A stretch of DNA of 64,000 bases, taken from Cryobacterium tepidiphilum (GTDB lineage Bacteria; Actinomycetota; Actinomycetes; Actinomycetales; Microbacteriaceae). Under the pieces are notes generated by a model that was not told the DNA's origin, did not search any database, and saw only the letters and a program-made list of their open reading frames with translations. Where the stretch lies: assembly GCF_003716325.1 (NCBI RefSeq), contig NZ_RDSR01000003.1, positions 124,001 to 188,000 on the forward strand, read 5' to 3'. The translations under genes were made by a program, and so were the position numbers. Positions within the stretch are counted from its first letter, which is position 1; each line of letters begins with the position of its first letter. Shown here piece by piece: positions 26,734 through 34,724 of this stretch.

Positions 26734-27651
26734 ATGACAATCACCCAATTGCGAGCTTTTCTACTCGCGGCAACGCTGGGGACGTTCACTGCGGCCGCTG
26801 ATGCGCTCGGAACGACGCAGCCGACAGTGTCTGAGCTGGTACGAAAGCTCGAGATCGAGAACGGCCTTGCTCTCTTTATCCGAGCGGGGCGCCGGTTGGT
26901 GCTCACGGCGGCCGGCAAGGAGCTACTGACATGGGCGCAACGGGTCGTCGCAGGGATCGACGGCGCAGAACAGTCAATGAGCGCTCTCCGAGGAATCACG
27001 GGCGGAGTCGCCTCTTTCGGCGTCCTTCGCAATGCCTCGTATTACTTCCTTTCCGACTTGGCAGAGCGCTTTCATCGCGAGCACCCGGGGGTCCGCACCC
27101 GCCTGGTCGGTCAGAATTCGTATGAAGTAGCGGAGGGAGTTCGTTCCGGTGAGCTGGAAGCGGGCCTCGCTATGCTGCCGATCCCTGACGAAGGCCTGCG
27201 CATCACCCCCCTCCTCCGCGACGAGGTTCTTTGGGCCAGTGCGAACCCGGCCCGGACGACGCGTCCGATGACAATCGAATCGATTCCCGACGCGCCTCTC
27301 ATCCTCTACGACGCACACTACGGCTGGAACGACCCGACCCGGCGACAGCTGGCGGACCGCGCGCAGGTCGTCGGCGTGCGTCTGGATCCGATGATCGAAG
27401 TCGAGAACGTCGAGTCCGCCCTCGGATTGGTCGCTCGCGGCATCGGCGACACCATTGTGTCCCGATCAGTGGCGGAGAGTTCCGTCTTTCCGGCCGGCAT
27501 TTCGACCGTGCCGTTCGCGGAGCCATTCCACGAGACCATCGCACTCCTGGTACGAGAAAACGTGGCGTTGTCCCCCGTGACGAGCGAACTCGTGCGGATG
27601 GCAACCGGCATGTTGTTGGGTTCACGCGACGGGGCAGCCAGCGCAGTATAG
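26734..27651 (+). CDS. LysR-family transcriptional regulator
   Basis: 305 residues. The N-terminal winged helix (MTITQLRAFLLAATLGTFTA, then TTQPTVSELVRKLE) is typical, followed by a linker helix and the two-lobed effector domain. It is divergent from the HisD-like and nitrilase genes and 164 bp upstream of the NCS1 permease gene on its own strand, so it probably controls both directions in response to the imported compound. The start is leaderless. Confidence 0.93.
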   Translation: MTITQLRAFLLAATLGTFTAAADALGTTQPTVSELVRKLEIENGLALFIRAGRRLVLTAAGKELLTWAQRVVAGIDGAEQSMSALRGITGGVASFGVLRNASYYFLSDLAERFHREHPGVRTRLVGQNSYEVAEGVRSGELEAGLAMLPIPDEGLRITPLLRDEVLWASANPARTTRPMTIESIPDAPLILYDAHYGWNDPTRRQLADRAQVVGVRLDPMIEVENVESALGLVARGIGDTIVSRSVAESSVFPAGISTVPFAEPFHETIALLVRENVALSPVTSELVRMATGMLLGSRDGAASAV

Positions 27652-27690
27652 GTTGCGACTATAGAGAGGATAGGCAGACATAGCCTTGTG

Positions 27691-27714
27691 CGATAAGAAG
27701 CGGAACGCTTATCG
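27691..27714. repeat. Inverted repeat between LysR and NCS1 permease genes
   Basis: CGATAAG (27691-27697) and CTTATCG (27708-27714) form a seven-base inverted repeat; inside it AAGCG-GAA-CGCTT forms a second, competing one. It could be a terminator hairpin for the LysR gene or a second regulator site for the permease, which starts 100 bp downstream. Confidence 0.4.
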
Positions 27715-27815
27715 TCGTCAACCAAGCCAGCCGCCCGAGCCGACAACGACGTCGTTCATGTCGTTCACACCACCTCGACGTGTGCTGCTTGCCACGATCC
27801 GCCTCTAGGAGTGCC

Positions 27816-29306
27816 ATGAACCTGACACACAGCATTGAGAATGACGCAGCAACCCACGTCGAGAGGGTCGAGTCCCGATCGATCGATTGGGTTCCCCTGA
27901 CCGCCAGGCACGGAAAGCCCTGGTCGCTCTTCCCGCTGTGGTTCATGTCGAACGCCAACGTGACCACCCTTGCCACCGGCATGCTGGGTGCAGCGCTCGG
28001 CGCGACGCTGCTGACCTCGCTGCTGGCGATCGTGATCGGCGTGGCAGTCGGAACGGTCTTCACTGCGTTCCATTCCGCACAGGGCCCCCAATTGGGCCTC
28101 CCGCAGATGATCCAGTCGCGGGCTCAGTTCGGCTATCGCGGGGTCATTGTGATCTGCGCGGTCGTGGTGTTCAGCCTCGTCGGCTTCAACATGTTCAACC
28201 AGATGCTTGCCTCGGACGTGCTGGTGATGACCACGGGCGTGGACGCCAGCGCTCTGTGGTATGTCGTCGTGAGTGGCCTTGCCGTGCTTCTCGCCATATT
28301 CGGCTACCACTGGATCCACGCCACTCAGCGATGGCTCACCCTCCTCTTCCTCGTGACGTTCGGGGTCTTCACCGTCGCGGCTCTTTTCGTGGTGCCCCTG
28401 GATGCCTCCCAGCTGTCGTTCGCGAACTTCAACTGGGTCGCGTTCCTCGTGCAGTTCGGCGGTGCCGCTGCCTACGCCCTCGGATGGGCGCCCTACGTGT
28501 CCGACTATTCGCGATACCTTCCCCCACAGACCAGCCCCACGAAGGCTCTCGGCTACACCTATGGGGGCGTCTTCGCCGGCGCCGTCTGGCTCATGGCACT
28601 CGGCGCGCTCATCGCAGCCTCGTTCTCCGGAACGTCGCCGTTGGACGGCGTCCGTGCCGCCGCCGACGCCATCATCCCGGGCGCCGGCATCTGGCTTCTC
28701 ATTGCCGCGTTGCCCGGCCTCATCAGCGTCATCACGATCAACATCTACGCGGCTGCTCTCGAGCTCATCACCATCCTCGACTCGATCCGGCCCGTCGTAC
28801 CGACCCGAACGGTCAGGATCGTCGCCTGCCTCGTGATCGCCCTTGCCGCGATCGTCGGCTCCCTGGTCAGCACGGGCGAATTCCTGAGCAACTTCGGCAG
28901 TTTCCTCGTCATCCTGCTTTACGTGCTGGTCCCATGGACCTCCGTCAACCTCGTCGACTACTACTTTGTTCGGCGAGGCCACTACGCCATTCGGGAGATC
29001 TTCTACCGACGGGGCATTTACGGCGACTGGGGCTGGCGCGGTCTGACCGCCTACGCCATCGGCATCGTTGCGATGGTTCCCTTCGTCGTCACCGTTTGGT
29101 ATACGGGTCCGATTGCGCAAGCGCTCGGTGGGGCCGACATCGCGCTCTTCATCGGGCTGGCTGCTTCCGCATTGGCGTACCTGCTCCTTGCTCGAAGCAT
29201 CGACCTGGAAGCCGAGCAGCGGACCGCGCTCGCCGGCAAGACAGAATTCGGTGAAGAGGCAGTGCAGTTCGTCCGCGGCAACCGCACGCCGAACCTAACG
29301 ACGTAG
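27816..29306 (+). CDS. NCS1-family permease (nucleobase/cation symporter)
   Basis: 496 residues with about twelve helices. PLWFMSNANVTTLATGMLG, GLPQMIQSRAQFGYRG and WAPYVSDYSRYLP match the purine/cytosine permease (CodB/Fur-like) family, which takes up nucleobases, allantoin, hydantoins, thiamine and similar N-heterocycles with a cation. AGGAG precedes ATG 27816. It stands downstream of the LysR gene and opposite the HisD-like/nitrilase pair, suggesting that the three enzymes and carrier handle one N-heterocyclic or amide compound. Confidence 0.9.
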   Translation: MNLTHSIENDAATHVERVESRSIDWVPLTARHGKPWSLFPLWFMSNANVTTLATGMLGAALGATLLTSLLAIVIGVAVGTVFTAFHSAQGPQLGLPQMIQSRAQFGYRGVIVICAVVVFSLVGFNMFNQMLASDVLVMTTGVDASALWYVVVSGLAVLLAIFGYHWIHATQRWLTLLFLVTFGVFTVAALFVVPLDASQLSFANFNWVAFLVQFGGAAAYALGWAPYVSDYSRYLPPQTSPTKALGYTYGGVFAGAVWLMALGALIAASFSGTSPLDGVRAAADAIIPGAGIWLLIAALPGLISVITINIYAAALELITILDSIRPVVPTRTVRIVACLVIALAAIVGSLVSTGEFLSNFGSFLVILLYVLVPWTSVNLVDYYFVRRGHYAIREIFYRRGIYGDWGWRGLTAYAIGIVAMVPFVVTVWYTGPIAQALGGADIALFIGLAASALAYLLLARSIDLEAEQRTALAGKTEFGEEAVQFVRGNRTPNLTT

Positions 29307-29339
29307 TACCGAGAACGTCCCGAATCGCAACGACTCTGC

Positions 29340-29729
29340 TCAGGCCTTGAGCGCAGCGAGCACGTTGCCGGCGGGATCTTTGAACCAGGCGATGTCCGGC
29401 CCCCGGCCCCGCATGATCCCCTTCTCGTCGGTGCCCATGCCGGGCGGAAAATCGGAGTCGTCGTAGATCGTGGTCTTCACACCCAGCTCGTTCAGACCAT
29501 CGACCGCGACCTCGACGTCGTCCACGATGAAATTGATGATCGTGAACGTGGCCGGCTCGTGATTGGGCTTGGCGTAGAGGAGCACCTGGGCCCCGCCCGG
29601 GAGGGTCACCATGACCGTTCCCATCTCGCCGTCGTCGACCGTCAGGCCGAGCGTCCCGCCGTAGAAACCCTTGGCGGCATCGATGTCGTCCACGCTGAAA
29701 GCGCTGACGGCGTGGGTGGGTGTGAACAT
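29340..29729 (-). CDS. VOC-family (glyoxalase-like) protein
   Basis: 129 residues, one vicinal-oxygen-chelate domain: AVSAFSVDDIDAAKGFYGGT at the start, DVEVAVDGLNELGV in the middle, and DIAWFKDPAGNVLAAL at the end. ATG 29729 has GAGGAGG upstream, and longer versions of the frame lack one. A single gene, convergent with the permease gene. Substrate unknown; members range from glyoxalases to antibiotic-binding proteins. Confidence 0.85.
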   Translation of the reverse strand: MFTPTHAVSAFSVDDIDAAKGFYGGTLGLTVDDGEMGTVMVTLPGGAQVLLYAKPNHEPATFTIINFIVDDVEVAVDGLNELGVKTTIYDDSDFPPGMGTDEKGIMRGRGPDIAWFKDPAGNVLAALKA

Positions 29730-29840
29730 GGCCGGCCTCCTCGCGGGCTCAGGAACTCTGATCATCCTCCAGCGGGTTTCCGAAGACGGCAAGACCGCAG
29801 TACGGCTGGAATGCGGTCGAACCGGTCATCGCGACATCCG

Positions 29841-31472
29841 CTACGCGCCGACGACGCAGTCGCGACCGGCGCCCTTGGCTGCGTAGAGCGCCGCATCCGC
29901 CGCCGCGATGGCTCCATGGTCGGGGGCGGCGTGACCCACTCCGACCGAAACGGTCACCGTCAGCCCCTTGGCGACTTGGCCCCATCGGGCCCTGCGCACG
30001 GCGTCGTGGAACCGCGTCGCGACCTCATGGGCAACGTCCCCATCTCCGAAGACAAGCAAGACGAACTCGTCGCCGCCATATCGCACCGCGATGTCATCGG
30101 CGCGGCAGTGCGTGCGGAGGAGAACAGCGATACGCCGCAGCACCTCGTCGCCGACGTCGTGTGAGAATCGGTCATTCACGTGCTTGAAATCGTCGACGTC
30201 GACGAACAGGGCCGAGAACGTGTCGCCCTTGTTCTCCATCGCGTTGGTCATCATGTGCCGGTTGCCCAGGCCCGTCAGCGGGTCGAGCAGCGCGGCTTCG
30301 CCCATGCGGCTGGTCTCCGCCGTCAGGGCCCGCACCTGATTGCGGGTCTGCAACGACGTGAACCGGCCGTCGCGCTCGACCCACACCCTCTCAAGCGCTT
30401 CCCGGGAGAGTCGTTTCCACAGGTCGACGGCCGGATGCTCACCATGCTCGGCCGTTTCGAGATCGGCAAGCGCCTCCACTGCAGCCGCCGCCCACATCTC
30501 CCGACTCGCCCGGTCAGCCGTTTGCGCGGCCGCCGTCAACTGCCGGCGAGCTTCGGCGAAGTCACCGGACACCGTCGCTGCCTCGCCGAGGACAAGGCGT
30601 GCGAGGTGGGTCTCCACGAGGTCGTCGCGGAGCGGGAAGATGCCCATGACTTCGTTGACCCGAGCCGCAGCGAGCTCGGTGTAGCCGAGTCGACTGAAGG
30701 CGTAGGCCTCGAAGACGGCCGCTCGGGCGAACATCTCCTCGTTGCCCGCCAGGGTAGCGATCCTTCCCATTTGCAGCCCCTGCTCGGCGCACCGGACCAG
30801 ATGTGGTCGCGCTTCCTTGTCACGCCCCACAAGGAGGAGCGTCGTCGCCCAGAAGGCCGAGAGAAGGGCCCGCTCCTGAACCACCAGGAGGTCGATGTCC
30901 ACGTCCTCGCCAAGCCGGATCGCTGCCATCAATTCGTCAGCCTGCTCGAACAGGAAGACGGCGCGCAGGGCTACCGCAACGGCGGTGCTGGCGGAGAGGT
31001 GGGTGTAGCTGCCGCGCTGTGCGACCGAGACAAGCCAGCTTGCCTCGGCGAGGGCGTCCATGGCCCGGCTGACCTCCTTCGCCTGCGCAGACGCCTCGGC
31101 TAGGAGCGCCAGCGCTTTTGCGCGCCACATCGAATCAGGGCGCTCCCCTTCGAGCTCGTCGAGCAAGTCCATCGCAACCGTCACGGCGTCATGATGCCGA
31201 CCCAGCTCCTGTAGGGCGACGCCCTCGATGTAGCACAGGAACCGGGTTGTGATGCTGTCGCCCGCACTCCTGGTCGCAGGCTTCCAGACTCGGCACGATT
31301 GCACCGATCGCTCCGAGAATCCGGCGAGATACAGCTGGTGAGCACGATCGGCGAGAGCGTCGAACGGCCCGAATTCGGCGATGGGTACCAGCCCGGCGCC
31401 CAGCGTATCCGGGTGATCTTCGCGCGTGACGAGCTCCGTATGGGTGGTTCCACGTTGCATGGCGATCACCAT
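29841..31472 (-). CDS. Soluble GGDEF diguanylate cyclase with TPR-like sensor half
   Basis: 543 residues from ATG 31472 (539 from the next ATG; the start is uncertain because no clear ribosome site is seen). The first 370 residues are Ala/Leu-rich helix pairs of TPR-like character, without a membrane helix. The GGDEF domain follows; active site GGDEF lies at about 466-470 and the product-inhibition motif RADD is exactly five residues before it, so the enzyme should be both active and feedback-controlled. The metal-binding FVDVDDFKHVND motif is intact. It is monocistronic. Layout resembles cytosolic cyclases fused to a helical protein-binding scaffold. Confidence 0.88.
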   Translation of the reverse strand: MVIAMQRGTTHTELVTREDHPDTLGAGLVPIAEFGPFDALADRAHQLYLAGFSERSVQSCRVWKPATRSAGDSITTRFLCYIEGVALQELGRHHDAVTVAMDLLDELEGERPDSMWRAKALALLAEASAQAKEVSRAMDALAEASWLVSVAQRGSYTHLSASTAVAVALRAVFLFEQADELMAAIRLGEDVDIDLLVVQERALLSAFWATTLLLVGRDKEARPHLVRCAEQGLQMGRIATLAGNEEMFARAAVFEAYAFSRLGYTELAAARVNEVMGIFPLRDDLVETHLARLVLGEAATVSGDFAEARRQLTAAAQTADRASREMWAAAAVEALADLETAEHGEHPAVDLWKRLSREALERVWVERDGRFTSLQTRNQVRALTAETSRMGEAALLDPLTGLGNRHMMTNAMENKGDTFSALFVDVDDFKHVNDRFSHDVGDEVLRRIAVLLRTHCRADDIAVRYGGDEFVLLVFGDGDVAHEVATRFHDAVRRARWGQVAKGLTVTVSVGVGHAAPDHGAIAAADAALYAAKGAGRDCVVGA

Positions 31473-31651
31473 CCGAGAGCCCCATTCATACGATCCACTC
31501 CCCAAAACGCAGGGTCGGATTCATCTTCACGCGCCGGTGGCCACCGGCCCACGCGGCCCGTAGCATCCGTAGCTTCACCCTATGTACAGCGGAACTGAAA
31601 GCTACGGACAGAACAGGGTTTCTACTCCAGAACTGGGGGTGAGACGCGCAC

Positions 31652-32353
31652 TCAGTCGATCGCCGCCATGACGGCGAACAACGTCGAAACGGCGACGGCG
31701 ACGAAGATCGCAATGAGGATCGCGTTCGTGAGGATCGGGCGGCGTTCCCACCACGCCAGGTTGCCGCCAAGAGAGCGTCGGAATTCGGGCCACGTCATCG
31801 CCGGTTCGATGTACCGAACAGGAACAGAGAAGTACTCGACCACCCGATCGAAATCGGCCGCGTGCCACAGCTGCCCGCGAAGTCGCAGGAGTCGTCGGCC
31901 CTCCGCATCGAGCATGAACAGCTGGCGCGACACGTCCTCCCCGTAGGAGTCGACAAGTTTGACAACCATGACGGTGGCGATCGCCTCGACGGGGGTGAAG
32001 GCCATCCGGCTGAAATACTCGCGCTCCCGGATGCCGTCGGGCGCCAGCAGCACGCCGGCGGCCTTCAACCGCTGCGCGACCACGGCGAAGGCCAGCACGA
32101 GTACAGCGTGCGCCACAGCGAACGGAACCCACGTTCCGGTGGGAATGGTGAGGAAATACAGTGTGAAGAAGAGAGGAATGGTGAGGGCCCCGAATGTCAT
32201 CCATGCACCCAGCCAGAGGATGCGCTTGGGCCGGAACAACTCGCACTCCTCGCCGTCGGTCAGCAACCGACTGCCCAGCTCGTCCCGCAGCCTGTCGATG
32301 TCCGGCACGGTGCGCTTCAGGAGCGGGAACAAGGTCGCGCGCCAACTACTCAT
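31652..32353 (-). CDS. Membrane protein of unknown function, three helices
   Basis: 233 residues. A soluble N-terminus of about 45 residues is followed by two close helices (ILWLGAWMTFGALTIPLFFT and WVPFAVAHAVLVLAFAVVAQ), a soluble middle of about 110 residues with beta-rich segments (GIREREYFSRMAFTPVEAIA), and a C-terminal helix (AILIAIFVAVAVSTLFAVMA). The middle looks like a small PH-like or YcxB-like domain, but I do not recognise the family. No ribosome site is obvious before ATG 32353. It is divergent from the luciferase-like gene. Confidence 0.7.
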   Translation of the reverse strand: MSSWRATLFPLLKRTVPDIDRLRDELGSRLLTDGEECELFRPKRILWLGAWMTFGALTIPLFFTLYFLTIPTGTWVPFAVAHAVLVLAFAVVAQRLKAAGVLLAPDGIREREYFSRMAFTPVEAIATVMVVKLVDSYGEDVSRQLFMLDAEGRRLLRLRGQLWHAADFDRVVEYFSVPVRYIEPAMTWPEFRRSLGGNLAWWERRPILTNAILIAIFVAVAVSTLFAVMAAID

Positions 32354-32543
32354 TCGTCAACAGATTCCGTCATACCAGGCTCTCCCCCATTCACCGTGCC
32401 AGGCATGCCGCTTTCACCGCATGCCTGAGCATCCCCATTTCTTCGATTATCCTCCAGCCGCTCCGGGGGAATACGGCGCAGGCTTCGGAAGTTGCGTAGA
32501 ACGATGCGTTTGCATTGATTTTCAGCGATAGGAGATGGATGCC

Positions 32544-33572
32544 ATGGCACTCCTCGAACTCGGTCTCGATACCTTCGGTGACGTCACCGTCGACCACAAC
32601 GGCGAGCGCCTCAGCGATGCGCAGGTCATCCGCAACACGATCGCGCAGGCGGTGCGTGCCGACAGTGTTGGCGTCGACTTCATCGGCATCGGGGAGCACC
32701 ACCGCAACGATTTCGCCATCTCCGCACCCGACATGGTGCTGGCCGCGGTCGCCGGCCAGACTGCGCGCATCCGTCTTGGAACGGCCGTCACCGTGTTGTC
32801 GTCGGACGACCCGATCCGCGTGTTCGAGCGGTTCTCCACTCTCGACGCGGCGAGCAGCGGCCGCGCCGAGGTCATTCTGGGCCGCGGCTCGTTCACCGAA
32901 TCCTTCCCGCTGTTCGGTTTCGACCTGGCTGACTACGAGACGCTGTTCACCGAGAAGCTGGACCTGTTCGTGAAGGCGCTCAGGGAGCAGCCCATCACGT
33001 GGTCGGGCAGCTACCGCACGCCCCTGGTCGACCAGGACGTCTTTCCCAAGACGGAGTCCGGGCGTCTGAAGGCCTGGATCGGGGTCGGCGGCTCGCCGGA
33101 GTCCGTCGTGCGGTCGGTGCGCTCCGGCATCCCGATGATGCTGGCGATCATCGGTGGCGACCCGCGCCGGTTCCTGCCGTATGTGGAGCTGTACAAGCGC
33201 GCGGCCGACCAGCTGGGGGTGCCGCCGATGCCCCTCGGAGCACACTCCCCCGGCCACATCGCCGCCACCGACGACCAGGCCCGCGAGGAACTGTGGCCGC
33301 ACTTCAAGGCCAACCGGGACCGTATCGGCGCCGAGCGGGGCTGGCCACCGGTCACGGAGTCGGAGTATCTGAACGAGATCGAGCTCGGCTCGCTCTACGT
33401 CGGCTCGCCCGAAACGGTCGCCCAGCGCATAGCGGCCACCGCGCAGGCGCTCGGCCTGGACCGCTTCGACCTCAAGTACGCCAGCGGACCGATGCCTCAC
33501 GAGCAGCTGATGGCGAGCATCGAGCTGTACGGCACGCGGGTGATCCCGCGTGTGCGCGAGCTGCTGGCCTAG
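32544..33572 (+). CDS. LLM-class flavin-dependent oxidoreductase
   Basis: 342 residues of the bacterial-luciferase-like TIM barrel family. IGIGEHHRNDFAISAPDMVL, the RIRLGTAVTVLSSDDP strand and RAEVILGRGSFTESFPLFG match the group of F420- or FMN-using monooxygenases found in actinobacteria. ATG 32544 has AGGAG nine bases upstream; the ATG three codons earlier abuts that site and is less likely. The gene tail overlaps the convergent SRPBCC gene by 4 bp. The substrate is unknown. Confidence 0.88.
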   Translation: MALLELGLDTFGDVTVDHNGERLSDAQVIRNTIAQAVRADSVGVDFIGIGEHHRNDFAISAPDMVLAAVAGQTARIRLGTAVTVLSSDDPIRVFERFSTLDAASSGRAEVILGRGSFTESFPLFGFDLADYETLFTEKLDLFVKALREQPITWSGSYRTPLVDQDVFPKTESGRLKAWIGVGGSPESVVRSVRSGIPMMLAIIGGDPRRFLPYVELYKRAADQLGVPPMPLGAHSPGHIAATDDQAREELWPHFKANRDRIGAERGWPPVTESEYLNEIELGSLYVGSPETVAQRIAATAQALGLDRFDLKYASGPMPHEQLMASIELYGTRVIPRVRELLA

Positions 33573-34036
33573 CCTATTTTCGCCGTCGCGACGGCCGCGA
33601 GCCGGTCGATCGACGCGAGCAGGCGGTCCCGTGTGGTCGCCGCGGCCCGTTTGAGGCGCTTCTCGTCGGTGAGCTTCGTCCAGTCGTAGGTGTGCGTCAC
33701 GACGGTGCGGTCCTGGCCCTCGGGAAGCAGTTCCCAGCGCCAGACGTGCCCGATGGGGTGGCCGCCCGGCTCTGCAGGCATCCATGCGATGCGTCGCTGC
33801 TCGTCGAATTCCACGACGTGGTTCTCGCGAACGGCTCCGTCACCCGTCAGCACCATCGTGAAGACATCGCCGACCTGGTGCACGCGCTGGCCCGGGTCCG
33901 CGTGCGCCAGGTTGTCGTTACCGTCCCAGCTGGGCTGCTTCGCCGGGTCGGCGATCAGCTCGAAGATGACATCGGCGGGCGCGTCGATGGTGCGGCTGGC
34001 GCTGGCGACGCGCTGGGCGTCATCCGTTGCTGTCAT
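33569..34036 (-). CDS. SRPBCC-family (START-like) protein
   Basis: 155 residues of the polyketide-cyclase/dehydrase group, which has a helix-grip hydrophobic cavity. ASRTIDAPADVIFELIADPA and a C-terminal long helix (DRLLASIDRLAAVA) are typical. ATG 34036 has GCGAGG upstream; an ATG at 34051 overlaps the VOC stop (ATGA) and is also possible, giving five more residues. It is co-directional with the VOC gene just upstream. Many such proteins are ligand binders or AHSA1-like regulators; the role is unknown. Confidence 0.8.
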   Translation of the reverse strand: MTATDDAQRVASASRTIDAPADVIFELIADPAKQPSWDGNDNLAHADPGQRVHQVGDVFTMVLTGDGAVRENHVVEFDEQRRIAWMPAEPGGHPIGHVWRWELLPEGQDRTVVTHTYDWTKLTDEKRLKRAAATTRDRLLASIDRLAAVATAKIG

Positions 34037-34047
34037 GCCGGCCTCGC

Positions 34048-34407
34048 TCATTCGGCGCACAGGCAGAACGGATGCCCCGCCGGATCGAGAAAGACACGGA
34101 ACGAAATGCCCGGCTGCACCTCCGCCTTGGTCGCGCCCCGCTCAAGCACCGCGGCTTCGGCGACATCGAGGTCGGGCACCACCAGGTCGAAGTGCATCTG
34201 CTGTGGCACGGTCTGACCCGGCCACTCCGGTGCCCGGTAGTCGTCGACCTGCTGGAACGAGATGCAGGTGCTTCCGTCTTCGGGGCGGATATCCACCCAG
34301 CCGTCCTCGACGGTGAGCTTCCAGTCGAGGACGTCGCCGTAGAACGCGGCGAGCGCACGGGCGTCAGGACAGTCGAGGACAACGGTGGGAGATGCTGCGA
34401 TAGCCAT
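34048..34407 (-). CDS. VOC-family (glyoxalase-like) protein
   Basis: 119 residues: VLDCPDARALAAFYGDVLDW at the front, HFDLVVPDLDVAEAAVLERG in the middle and FRVFLDPAGHPFCLC at the end, a complete VOC domain. The ATG at 34407 is seven bases behind TACTTT and has no ribosome site, so leaderless. It likely forms a two-gene unit with the SRPBCC gene, which begins at its stop codon. Confidence 0.85.
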   Translation of the reverse strand: MAIAASPTVVLDCPDARALAAFYGDVLDWKLTVEDGWVDIRPEDGSTCISFQQVDDYRAPEWPGQTVPQQMHFDLVVPDLDVAEAAVLERGATKAEVQPGISFRVFLDPAGHPFCLCAE

Positions 34408-34414
34408 GTCAGGC

Positions 34415-34420
34415 AAAGTA
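34415..34420 (-). promoter_or_regulatory. Leaderless -10 element, VOC/SRPBCC unit
   Basis: TACTTT on the minus strand, seven bases before ATG 34407. Confidence 0.45.
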
Positions 34421-34440
34421 TCAGCGCGGGGTGCACCTCT

Positions 34441-34704
34441 TCAAGCGCCAGGTCGGCCCCTGCGCAGCCAGGCGTTGACGGTACAGCGTTCAAGGGTCAG
34501 GTCATCGGTCGTGCCCTGGCAGTCCGACGATGCGAAAGCATCCTCCGCGCAGCGGTAGTGCTCGACGATGACCAGGCGCTGGGTGGCGCGGGTGAGGGCC
34601 ACGTACAGGCGGGCGAGGTCCGCGCGCCCTGCGCTCGTGGATGCACCCGGTTCAACCAGAAGCACCGTGTCGAACTCGAGCCCTTTACTTTCCTCAGCAT
34701 GCTG
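34441..34704 (-). pseudogene. Remnant of UvrD/HelD-type helicase C-terminus
   Basis: About 85 codons in one frame with superfamily-1 helicase motif V (ESKGLEFDTVLLVEPG) and motif VI (LARLYVALTRATQRLVIVEH), the pattern at the end of HelD-like and UvrD-like helicases. Nothing else of the helicase is present: upstream the frame enters the end of the MFS gene and has no start or helicase motifs. After motif VI about 30 unrelated residues follow before the stop. It is a decayed fragment, which points to an old deletion or insertion junction here. Confidence 0.75.
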
Positions 34705-34724
34705 CGCGTGGCCGAGCCCGAACC

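Noticed and set aside
27765-29120. Long minus-strand open frame opposite the NCS1 permease
   Set aside because: Highly charged, low-complexity translation and no start signal; it is the shadow of a GC-rich membrane-protein gene.
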